In this document: in pieces, positions 9,602 through 18,174 of the stretch
Layout of the letters: the number at the start of each line of letters is the position of its first letter
Position numbering within the stretch: the stretch's first letter is position 1
Translations under genes and position numbers: made by a program
The notes under the pieces: model-generated
Seen by the model: only the letters and a program-made list of their open reading frames with translations
Database searches by the model: none
Told to the model about the DNA's origin: nothing
From: Coriobacteriaceae bacterium
Lineage (GTDB): Bacteria > Actinomycetota > Coriobacteriia > Coriobacteriales > Coriobacteriaceae
Direction: 5' to 3'
DNA: 64,000 nt
NCBI GenBank assembly: GCA_030525945.1
Contig: JAUNDT010000003.1
Coordinates: 137,774-201,773 of the forward strand

Positions 9602-10249
9602 ATGGAGGGGTGCGTGGAGAGCTACATTACCATGCGTGCCGGCGTTGAGGCGACGGGCGAATTCGTGGACCGCAAGAGCCGGTTCATCGCGCAGCTGATT
9701 CATGTCGAGTCTGCCGAGGAAGCCTCGGCGCATCAGGCGGCCGTGCGCGCCAAGCACTATGACGCCCGGCACAACGTGCCCGCGTTCATCTTGGCCGACG
9801 GCACCGAGCGGGCAAGTGACGACGGGGAGCCGCAGCGTACGAGCGGTATGCCGACGCTCGAAGTGCTGCGCGGCGCAGGCCTTAAGGATATTTGCTGCGT
9901 GACCACGCGGTACTTCGGCGGCACGCTGCTGGGGCCGGGAGGGCTGGTGCGCGCGTACACCGCCGCTGCCCAAGAGGCCGTTGAGACGGCGCGCGCCCAG
10001 GGCATGCTCGTGGAGATGACGAGCGTGGTGTCAGTGGATGTGACCGTCGCGTACCCGATGTATGAGCAGGTTGCGCGCATGATCTCCGATACGGGCGGTA
10101 AGGTTGCCTCTACGGATTACACCAGCGAGGTCGTTATCCACGCGGTCTACAAGGCCGGCGAGGAGCTCGCGCTCATGCCCAAGCTCACAGAGCTCATGGC
10201 CGGGCGCGAGCGCGTCAAGGTGGGAAAGCCGCGTTTCGCGGAGTTTTAG
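9602..10249 (+). CDS. YigZ/IMPACT family protein (UPF0029)
   Basis: A 215-residue protein of the YigZ/YvyE family, related to the eukaryotic translation regulator IMPACT. Bacterial members are linked to ribosome or proline-dipeptide functions but are not settled biochemically. The N-terminal half has the family block KSRFIAQL (about residues 24-31), SDDGEPQRTSGMP and TRYFGGTLLGPGGLVRAY; the C-terminal half is a ferredoxin-like DUF1949 region. The start is uncertain: the ATG at 9602 or the GTG at 9614 keeps the conserved SYIT segment, while an ATG at 9632 would cut it. The gene stands alone between repeat elements. Confidence 0.9.
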   Translation: MEGCVESYITMRAGVEATGEFVDRKSRFIAQLIHVESAEEASAHQAAVRAKHYDARHNVPAFILADGTERASDDGEPQRTSGMPTLEVLRGAGLKDICCVTTRYFGGTLLGPGGLVRAYTAAAQEAVETARAQGMLVEMTSVVSVDVTVAYPMYEQVARMISDTGGKVASTDYTSEVVIHAVYKAGEELALMPKLTELMAGRERVKVGKPRFAEF

Positions 10250-10302
10250 GGCCGAGAGCCCGAGGGGCGGGCCGAGGAGCTCAGACCATCGGCGAGAGGA
10301 TG

Positions 10303-10370
10303 CGCGAATGTGTACACTCGCGACCTCAAAAGCTCAATTTTGGCCGTTTCGTGCCGCGAGTGTACACATT
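10303..10370. repeat. Family B paired GTGTACAC repeat, copy 1
   Basis: Two inverted sites, CGCGAATGTGTACACTCGCG (10303-10322) and CGCGAGTGTACACATT (10355-10370), flank a 32-base spacer containing TTTTGGCCGTTT. The same layout occurs at 13863-13984 and 35831-35908. It may be a REP/BIME-like element or a paired protein-binding site. Confidence 0.85.
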
Positions 10371-10431
10371 GGCAGGCTCTCGGGGTCGGGGGCAAGCCGC
10401 AAGAGCCGCGAGCGAGTCGTAGGGTCGGAGA

Positions 10432-10485
10432 CGAGCCAGAAGCCCGGGTCAAGCCGGAAGCCCGAGACAAGCCGGAAGACCAGCG
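10432..10485. repeat. Three 18-bp tandem repeats
   Basis: Three consecutive 18-base units, best represented by CAAGCCGGAAGCCCGAGA, lie just beyond the 3' end of the minus-strand gene at 10514. The first unit is the most diverged. This looks like replication slippage in non-coding DNA; no function is evident. Confidence 0.7.
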
Positions 10486-10513
10486 CGTGCCGCGTGCCTC
10501 AGGGCGCCTGCGC

Positions 10514-10972
10514 TTACGCCTCGCGCGCGCCCTGCTCAATCACAACGTCGCAGAACAGGTCGATGGCGTCGTCGATGCATCCGGCGCAGCTGCGCAGCGG
10601 GCCCGCCTCGGAGCCGACGCCCTTGAGCTCGCGGCACACGTTGGAGCCGTTCTTCTCGGCAAAGCGGGCGCAGAGCGTGCGGGCGAGCTTGTAGGTGCGG
10701 CCCTTGCTCGTGGGCTCGTCAAAGCCGGTGCTCTCCACCTGGCCGAGCGCCACCACGGCTCCGCTGATGGCGCCGCAAGTCTCGGTCATGCCGCCCATGC
10801 CGGCGCCGAAGCCCTCGGTGAGCGTGAACACGGTGCGCTCATCCATCCTGAGCGCGGGTGCGAGGGCGCATGCCACCGACTGGGCGCAGTTGAAGCCGCG
10901 CGCATGGAATTCGGCGGCAGCCGCTTTGAGCTCGTCGCGGTTAAGCAAGATTTCATCTTTATTTAATGACAC
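10514..10972 (-). CDS. C_GCAxxG_C_C family (putative redox) protein
   Basis: A 152-residue protein of the C_GCAxxG_C_C family, small Cys-rich proteins common in anaerobes and presumed to bind a redox cofactor or metal. The family residues are visible: GFNCAQSV near position 26, GFGAGMGGMTETCGAISGA near 54, and later Cys residues in TLCARF, NVCREL, RSCAGCIDD and LFCD. It begins with GTG after GGAAG at good spacing. Its first codons are AT-rich compared with the body. It is divergently placed from the metY-like gene, so the 135-base gap probably holds both promoters. Exact role unknown. Confidence 0.85.
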   Translation of the reverse strand: MSLNKDEILLNRDELKAAAAEFHARGFNCAQSVACALAPALRMDERTVFTLTEGFGAGMGGMTETCGAISGAVVALGQVESTGFDEPTSKGRTYKLARTLCARFAEKNGSNVCRELKGVGSEAGPLRSCAGCIDDAIDLFCDVVIEQGAREA

Positions 10973-11107
10973 GGTTCTTCCTTTCAGCGTGTTTCAAACG
11001 GTATACCATCTTACCCGTATGAAAGCGGCGCAGCGCCGTGTGGCGCCCGGGATTCGGGTACTCGCGGTTTGCTCGCCGCGCTCGTTTTGCAACGAAAAGG
11101 AGCCCAC

Positions 11108-12391
11108 ATGGCCGAGCATCTTGGAACCACCTGCGTGCAGGGCGGCTACCGCCCGGGCGACGCCGAGCCGCGCCAGGTCCCGATCTACCAGTCCACCACG
11201 TGGAAGTACGACACGTCCGAGCATATGGGCAGGCTGTTCGACCTCGAGGAGGCCGGCTACTTCTACACGCGCCTGCAGAACCCCACGAACGACTACGTCG
11301 CGGCAAAGATCTGCGAGCTCGAGGGCGGCGCCGCGGCCATGCTCACGAGTTCCGGCCAGGCGGCGAACTTTTTCGCCGTGTTCAACATCGCCGGCGCGGG
11401 CGATCACGTGGTTGCGAGCTCGGCCATCTACGGCGGCTCCTACAACCTGCTCGCGCACACCATGCACCGCATGGGCCTGGAGTGCACGTTCGTCGCCCCC
11501 AACGCGACCGACGAGGAGCTCGAGGCTGCCTTCCGCCCCAACACCAAGTGCGTGTTCGGCGAGACCATCGCCAACCCGGCGCTCGCGGTCCTCGACATCG
11601 AGCGCTTCGCCCGCGCGGCCCACGCCCACGGCGTGCCGCTGATTGTGGACAACACGTTCCCCACGCCCATCAACTGTCGCCCGATCGAGTGGGGCGCCGA
11701 TATCGTGACGCACTCCACCACTAAGTACATGGACGGCCACGGCGCCGCTGTGGGCGGAGCCATCGTGGACTCCGGCAACTTCGACTGGGCGGCGCACGCG
11801 GACAAGTTCCCGGGCCTCACCACGCCGGACGAGACCTATCACGGCGTTACGTACGTTGAGAAGTTCGGCCAGGCAGGTGCCTTCATCACCAAGGCGACCG
11901 CGCAGCTCATGCGCGACTTCGGCTGCATCCAGAGCCCGCAGAACGCCTTTTTGCTCAACATGGGCCTGGAGAGCCTGCACGTGCGCATGGCGCAGCACTG
12001 CAAGAACGGTCAGGCGGTCGCCGAGTACCTGCAGCAGCACCCCGCGATCCGCTTCGTGCGCTACCCGAGCCTGCCGGGCGACGAGTATTACGAGCTCGCG
12101 CAGAAGTACCTGCCGGACGCCTCCTGCGGCGTGGTGAGCTTTGGCTTTAACGGCGGGCGCAGTGCTGCGGAGCAGTTCATGAAGAGCCTTGAGCTCGCGC
12201 AGATCGCCACGCACGTGGCCGACGCGCGCACGTGCTGTTTGCACCCGGCCAACGCCACGCACCGCCAGATGAACGACGCCGAGCTCGCCGCGTGCGGCAT
12301 CGAGCCCGATATGGTGCGCTTCTCCTGCGGCATCGAGTCCACCGAGGATTTGATCGCCGATATCGAGCAAGCCCTGTCTGGGTTGCTGTAG
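11108..12391 (+). CDS. metY: O-acetylhomoserine sulfhydrylase, Cys/Met PLP family
   Basis: A PLP-dependent enzyme that most likely adds sulfide (or methanethiol) to O-acetylhomoserine to give homocysteine (or methionine) in the cytoplasm. The 427-residue length is typical of MetY rather than the shorter cystathionine enzymes. Visible are YTRLQNPTND (cofactor phosphate region), SSGQAAN, VDNTFPTPINC, the PLP lysine in HSTTKYMDGHG (Lys206), and ATHVADARTCCLHPA for the substrate carboxylate. The start is the ATG after AAAAGGAG. A related but degenerate protein is encoded at 30717-31556. The general family is certain, the acyl-donor preference is inferred. Confidence 0.92.
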   Translation: MAEHLGTTCVQGGYRPGDAEPRQVPIYQSTTWKYDTSEHMGRLFDLEEAGYFYTRLQNPTNDYVAAKICELEGGAAAMLTSSGQAANFFAVFNIAGAGDHVVASSAIYGGSYNLLAHTMHRMGLECTFVAPNATDEELEAAFRPNTKCVFGETIANPALAVLDIERFARAAHAHGVPLIVDNTFPTPINCRPIEWGADIVTHSTTKYMDGHGAAVGGAIVDSGNFDWAAHADKFPGLTTPDETYHGVTYVEKFGQAGAFITKATAQLMRDFGCIQSPQNAFLLNMGLESLHVRMAQHCKNGQAVAEYLQQHPAIRFVRYPSLPGDEYYELAQKYLPDASCGVVSFGFNGGRSAAEQFMKSLELAQIATHVADARTCCLHPANATHRQMNDAELAACGIEPDMVRFSCGIESTEDLIADIEQALSGLL

Positions 12392-12473
12392 CGCCCCATC
12401 TTGTCTCTCAATCGTCCCGCGCCGCACGGTAGGCGTGCGCGCTCCTCTTTCAGGGCAACCTGGGGCACTACGG

Positions 12474-12512
12474 AAATGCGTCATTTAGGGTCTGACCCTA
12501 AATGACGCATTT
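12474..12512. repeat. Family A perfect palindrome, copy 2
   Basis: Two 19-base arms, AAATGCGTCATTTAGGGTC and its exact complement, meet at a single T. It lies 83 bases past the metY stop and 46 bases before the nitroreductase ATG. The flank TGGGGCACTACGGA resembles that of copy 3 (TGGGGCTACGGAG), so more than the palindrome is shared. A one-base loop favours a protein-binding site or cruciform rather than an RNA terminator. Confidence 0.9.
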
Positions 12513-12557
12513 TGTGGGTATCCTGTAGCCGAATGCACCGCAACGAAAGGAGCCGTC

Positions 12558-13112
12558 ATGTCGTACGCCGAACTCACTCGCGCCCGTTATTCCTGCCGCA
12601 GCTACGAGGACCGTCCCGTGGAGGCGGAGAAGCTCGCTGCCATCCTCGAGGCGGGACGCATCGCGCCTTCCGCCTGCAACAAGCACCCGACGCGCGTGCT
12701 CGTGTGCGACACGCCGCAGCTCCGCGAGAGGGCCGCGACGGCGGCGCACCACTTCGCCAAGGACGGCAGCGTGTTCGGCGCGCCGCTCGTTTTGGTGGTG
12801 TGCGAGAAGATGGGCGAGGCCTGGCTGCGCAAGTACGACCAGATGAGCTCCTCCAGCATCGACTCCTCGATCGTGGTCGATCAGATGATGATGCAGGCGG
12901 AGGACCTGGGCCTGTCCACGTGCTGGGTGTGCCACTTCGATCCGCGCGTGGCCATCGACGAGCTCGGGCTTTCATCCGAGCTCTATCCGGTGCACATGCT
13001 CACGGTGGGCTACGCCGCTGACGAAATCGCCGACGCCGCGTCGCGTGAGGCGCGCACGATTCCGATGAGCGAGTTCAGGATTACCACCGAGTTTTCCGCC
13101 CAGCAGGCTTAA
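12558..13112 (+). CDS. Nitroreductase family flavoprotein
   Basis: An FMN-dependent NAD(P)H oxidoreductase of the nitroreductase fold, 184 residues, close to the usual length of single-domain members. The FMN-binding N-terminus RARYSCRSYEDRPVE (about 8-22) and APSACNKHPTRVLVC are clear, and the central LGLSTCWVCHF matches the conserved Gly/Cys-rich strand. The ATG is preceded by AAAGGAG. It may reduce quinones, flavins or nitro-compounds; the sequence does not show which. It stands as a single gene behind a family A palindrome. Confidence 0.9.
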   Translation: MSYAELTRARYSCRSYEDRPVEAEKLAAILEAGRIAPSACNKHPTRVLVCDTPQLRERAATAAHHFAKDGSVFGAPLVLVVCEKMGEAWLRKYDQMSSSSIDSSIVVDQMMMQAEDLGLSTCWVCHFDPRVAIDELGLSSELYPVHMLTVGYAADEIADAASREARTIPMSEFRITTEFSAQQA

Positions 13113-13262
13113 GCCTGAAGCTGCCGCGTTTCGGGCGGACTCGAGCGCGGGGGGCGCTGGGAGGCGCGCATCGAGGCATGAGCTGCGCTACGCGGTGGAA
13201 TCGTCCTGCGCCCTCAATCCGGCCACGCGCTCATATACAACCTGTTTAGGAGGGCTTTCCGT

Positions 13263-13841
13263 ATGAAGGAGCTTGAGGACCGCATTGTCCAGGACGGCGT
13301 TGCCAAGGCGGGCAACGTGCTTAAGGTCGATGCGTTTTTGAATCATCAGTGCGACGTGGAGCTCTTCGACCACATGGGCGCGGAGTGGGCGCGCCTGTTC
13401 GCGGGGGAGCGCATCGACAAGATCTTGACCATCGAGGCAAGCGGCATCGGCATCGCGTGCGTTGCCGCGCGCCATTTTGGCAACGTGCCCGTGGTGTTCG
13501 CCAAAAAGGCGCAGTCGGTCAACTTGGACGGTGAGCAGTACTCCACCACGATCTACTCCTTCACCAAGAAAAAGGAGTATCCGGTCATCGTGTGCAAGCG
13601 TTTCCTCAGCGCGAGCGAGCGCGTGCTCATTATCGATGACTTTTTGGCGAACGGCTGCGCGCTCGAGGGCCTGATTGAGATTGTGGAGAGCGCGGGCGCC
13701 GAGGTCGCGGGCATCGGAATCGCTATCGAGAAGGGCTATCAGGGCGGCGGCGATAAGCTGCGCGAGCGCGGGTACCGCGTGGAGAGCCTGGCACGCATCT
13801 CCTCCATGAACGACGAAACCGGTGCGATCACGTTCGCATAG
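13263..13841 (+). CDS. xpt: Xanthine phosphoribosyltransferase
   Basis: Purine salvage enzyme converting xanthine and PRPP to XMP. The 192-residue sequence matches the Bacillus Xpt pattern: KVDAFLNHQ near residue 21, [25 protein letters not shown], the PRPP loop [11 protein letters not shown], and [12 protein letters not shown] followed by YRVESLARI. The ATG follows AGGAGGG. I looked for a guanine riboswitch in the 150-base leader and did not find its conserved core. The product XMP is the same intermediate made by guaB at 36587. Confidence 0.97.
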   Translation: MKELEDRIVQDGVAKAGNVLKVDAFLNHQCDVELFDHMGAEWARLFAGERIDKILTIEASGIGIACVAARHFGNVPVVFAKKAQSVNLDGEQYSTTIYSFTKKKEYPVIVCKRFLSASERVLIIDDFLANGCALEGLIEIVESAGAEVAGIGIAIEKGYQGGGDKLRERGYRVESLARISSMNDETGAITFA

Positions 13842-13862
13842 GTGGCGTAAGGGTCGGCGCTC

Positions 13863-13984
13863 CGAATGTGCACACTCGAAGCACTGATTCGCGGAAATCG
13901 GCCCCAAGAGATCGCGAATGTGTACACTCGCGTCACCAAGGGGGCAAAAACGGCCCTTTGGGTTCGCGAGTGCACACATTCGCG
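13863..13984. repeat. Family B GTGTACAC repeat, copy 2 (three sites)
   Basis: Three sites are present: CGAATGTGCACACTCG (13863-13878), CGCGAATGTGTACACTCGCG (13913-13932) and the inverted CGCGAGTGCACACATTCGCG (13965-13984). The spacer of the inner pair contains GGCAAAAACGGCC, comparable with the other copies. It lies between xpt and tRNA-Leu. Confidence 0.85.
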
Positions 13985-14117
13985 AACCCGCGCGCATGGA
14001 GCCGGCGCGCTCGCGAGCCATCGCACGTGAACGAATACTATGGAACTTGGATAGGGAAGGGGCGCGCGTGCACGCATGCGTCCCTTTTTGCTATCATGTT
14101 CGCCTGTGTGACCAGCT

Positions 14118-14201
<84 letters not shown>

Positions 14202-14272
14202 GTCCACACAAGGTTGTTTTAAGAGGGCCCCGGCGCCCATCAACACGCCGGGCATGTACCAGAGGAGGAACG

Positions 14273-15556
14273 TTGAACATCACTTCTGACGTGAAGGACG
14301 CCAAGCTCACCGCTACGGTCACCATCCCTGCCGCCGAGGTCGACGCCGTCATCAAGAAGGCGTACAAGGAGGCCGCGAAGAAGTACCGTTTCCCCGGCTT
14401 CCGCGCCGGTAAGGCCCCGCGTCCCGTCATCGACTCCGCTCTGGGCAAGGACGCCGTGCTCGTTCAGGCCACCAACGAGCTCATCGGCTCCAACGAGGGC
14501 AACGTCCTGAACGAGCTCGATATCGTCCCGGTCAAGGAGGGCAACTACTCCGAGATCGACCTGTGCGCCGACGGCACCGACTACACCTACACCGTCGAGT
14601 TCGCCCTGCGCCCGGCTCCCGCGCTGTCTTCCTACGACGCCGTTGCCATCGAGATGCCCCCGGCGGAGGTCACCGAGGCCGAGATCGACAACCAGGTCGA
14701 GATGCTCATGAGCTACCACGCCACCTTCGAGGACGTTGAGCGCGCCGTTGAGGGCTCCGACTACGTCACCGTCGACATCAAGGACGTCAAGGGCGCCGAG
14801 TCCCTCGCCGGCGAGGGTCGCATGATCGCCATGGGCACCGGCAACCTGCCCAAGGAGTTCGACGAGGGCCTGCTCGGCATGAACGTCGACGAGACCAAGA
14901 CCATCTCCTGGACCCCCGAGGTCGAGGGCGCCGAGGAGGCCTCCGTTGAGGTCACCGTCAAGGGCGTCAAGGAGCGCAAGCTCCCCGAGCTCACCGACGA
15001 GTTCGCAAAGACGAACTTCGGCTTTGAGGGCGTTGACGCCATGCGCGACGCCGTCAAGCTCGAGATCGAGTCCGACAAGGCTTCCTCCCTGCCGCAGCTC
15101 AAGGAGAACCGCGCCGTCGCCAAGCTCGCCGAGCGTCTTGAGCTCGACGAGATGGACGAGGACTACGAGCAGTCCGTGTTCCAGGAGCTCGGCCAGAACT
15201 TCCTGCAGAGCCTCTCCGCTCGCGGCATGAGCCTCGACGGCTGGCTGCAGGCCAACCGCATGTCCTCTGAGGCCTTCATCGCCGACCTGCACAAGCAGGC
15301 CAACGACGTGGCCCGCGAGTCCCTCGCCCTCGACGCGCTCGCTCGTGAGCTCAAGGTCGAGGTCACCGAGGAGGATGTCGACGGCGAGTTCGAGCGCGCC
15401 GGCATCGAGGACATCGCCGCTTCCAAGGCCCAGTTCCTCGCCGATGGCCGCATGCCCGCCATCCGCGACTCCATCCGTCGCTCTAAGGCCGTTGAGTGGC
15501 TCGTCGAGAACGCTCAGGTCACCGAGGTTGACGAGGCTGCCAAGGCTGCTGAGTAG
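14273..15556 (+). CDS. tig: Trigger factor (ribosome-bound chaperone, PPIase)
   Basis: The first chaperone met by nascent chains at the ribosomal exit. The 427-residue product has the ribosome-binding N-domain with PGFRAGKAPRPVI (about 43-55, containing the GFRxGxxP signature), a FKBP-type isomerase domain (about 150-235, with KEFDEGLLGMNVDE), and a helical C-domain. The start is TTG, chosen because AGAGGAGGAAC sits at ideal spacing and MNITSDVKDAKLTATV begins the N-domain; in-frame sequence further upstream is tRNA-Leu. It precedes clpP-clpX, the common bacterial order linking folding and degradation. Confidence 0.97.
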   Translation: MNITSDVKDAKLTATVTIPAAEVDAVIKKAYKEAAKKYRFPGFRAGKAPRPVIDSALGKDAVLVQATNELIGSNEGNVLNELDIVPVKEGNYSEIDLCADGTDYTYTVEFALRPAPALSSYDAVAIEMPPAEVTEAEIDNQVEMLMSYHATFEDVERAVEGSDYVTVDIKDVKGAESLAGEGRMIAMGTGNLPKEFDEGLLGMNVDETKTISWTPEVEGAEEASVEVTVKGVKERKLPELTDEFAKTNFGFEGVDAMRDAVKLEIESDKASSLPQLKENRAVAKLAERLELDEMDEDYEQSVFQELGQNFLQSLSARGMSLDGWLQANRMSSEAFIADLHKQANDVARESLALDALARELKVEVTEEDVDGEFERAGIEDIAASKAQFLADGRMPAIRDSIRRSKAVEWLVENAQVTEVDEAAKAAE

Positions 15557-15604
15557 CACGCAACGCGCGTGTGCGTAACATAGCGGCTGTACTGCCTAAT
15601 CGCG

Positions 15605-15649
15605 TACGGTGCCATCCACGCGCTGCAGCGCCGGGCGGCACCGTATGTT
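15605..15649 (+). terminator. Hairpin between tig and clpP
   Basis: Arms TACGGTGCC and GGCACCGTA (15605-15613 and 15637-15645) enclose a GC-rich loop and are followed by TGTTTG. It is a weak intrinsic terminator or attenuator that would let tig exceed clpPX in expression. Confidence 0.5.
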
Positions 15650-15682
15650 TGTATTGAAACTACCCGTGTAACAGGAGGCGCC

Positions 15683-16302
15683 ATGATCAATCGCATCAAC
15701 TCCGCGCTCGTGCCGTACGTCATCGAGCAGACTCCGCGTGGCGAGCGCAGCTACGACATCTACTCGCGCTTGCTTAACGACCGCATCGTCTTTTTGGGCG
15801 AGGAGGTCAATTCCGTGACGGCGAATCTCGTGATCGCGCAGCTTTTGCATCTCGAGAGCCAGGATGCGGAGAAGGACATCTCGCTCTACATCAACTCTCC
15901 GGGCGGCGAGGTGTACTCGGGCCTGGCGATTCTGGACACCATGAACTACATCAAGCCCGATGTCTCCACGATCTGCGTGGGCATGGCCGCGTCCATGGCC
16001 GCCGTGCTGCTCGCCTCCGGTGCCAAGGGCAAGCGCTTCTGCCTGCCGCACTCCAAGATCATGATCCATCAGCCGAGTGGCGGCGCCCAGGGCCAGCAGA
16101 CCGAGATCGAGATCGCGGCACGCGAGATCCGCGAGACCCGCACCACGCTCAACCATATCCTCGCCGATGCGACGGGCAAGCCGTTCGAGCAGGTTGAGCT
16201 GGACACCGAGCGCGACCATTACCTGCGTGCCGAGCAGGCACTCGAGTACGGCCTGGTCGACCGCATCGTGACGTCCCGCAACGACTCGGGGAGCGCACGC
16301 TA

Positions 16303-16303
<1 letters not shown>
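15683..16303 (+). CDS. clpP: ATP-dependent Clp protease proteolytic subunit
   Basis: Serine peptidase that forms the barrel of the Clp protease. It is 206 residues long. The catalytic Ser104 lies in [14 protein letters not shown] and His129 in [13 protein letters not shown]; the Asp is in the following helical region. The N-terminus continues from the pore loop to [14 protein letters not shown]. It starts at ATG after AGGAGG. The stop codon overlaps the clpX start (TAATG), implying translational coupling of protease and unfoldase. An N-terminal propeptide of about a dozen residues is likely but not proven. Confidence 0.98.
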
Positions 16304-17826
<1,523 letters not shown>

Positions 17827-18174
17827 CAGTGCGTTGAGCGTGCGTTGCCGGCCGAGCCGGTGATGCTGTAGCGGCTACCGGCACGCTGCTATGCGCGTTT
17901 GAGCTTGCGATGTGAGCCGCGCCTGAGCGCGCGCCGGCATGCACGCAAGCACCGCATGCCAAAACCTTTTCAAAACCCGGGTGTCCGCGCACCCGGGTTT
18001 TTGTGTTCCTACGCTCCGCTGGCGGGCGAGGGGAGGCGGCGCTTGAACACCTTGGCCGCATGGAGGCCGGTGGGGAAGTGGAGGACGGATAAGCCCCGCC
18101 CGGCTCCTGTGTTATCCTTTTGAACCAAGTATGACGATATACCTTCGCATCGCTCGAACGAGGAAGGAACGCCC
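17827..18174. other. Intergenic region between clpX and valS
   Basis: This 348-base gap holds a GCCGGT/ACCGGC hairpin close to clpX, an intrinsic terminator at 17973-18003, and the valS promoter/leader. A T-box leader was sought because valS follows, but the conserved antiterminator sequence is absent. The valS Shine-Dalgarno GGAAGGAA is at the right end. Confidence 0.6.
17973..18003 (+). terminator. Intrinsic terminator of clpP-clpX
   Basis: AAAACCCGGGTG pairs with CACCCGGGTTTT across a six-base loop, followed by further T residues. Confidence 0.9.

Noticed and set aside
9016..9698. Plus-strand frames of 80-195 codons over 9016-9698
   Set aside because: They lie across RNase P RNA and the family C hairpin and have no protein-like conservation.
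13113..13262. Purine riboswitch upstream of xpt (CGCTCATATA seen)
   Set aside because: Only the first ten bases resemble the aptamer; the conserved loops and the closing helix do not follow.
18004..18174. T-box leader upstream of valS (also sought before leuS and thrS)
   Set aside because: The conserved T-box sequence and antiterminator structure are absent in all three leaders.
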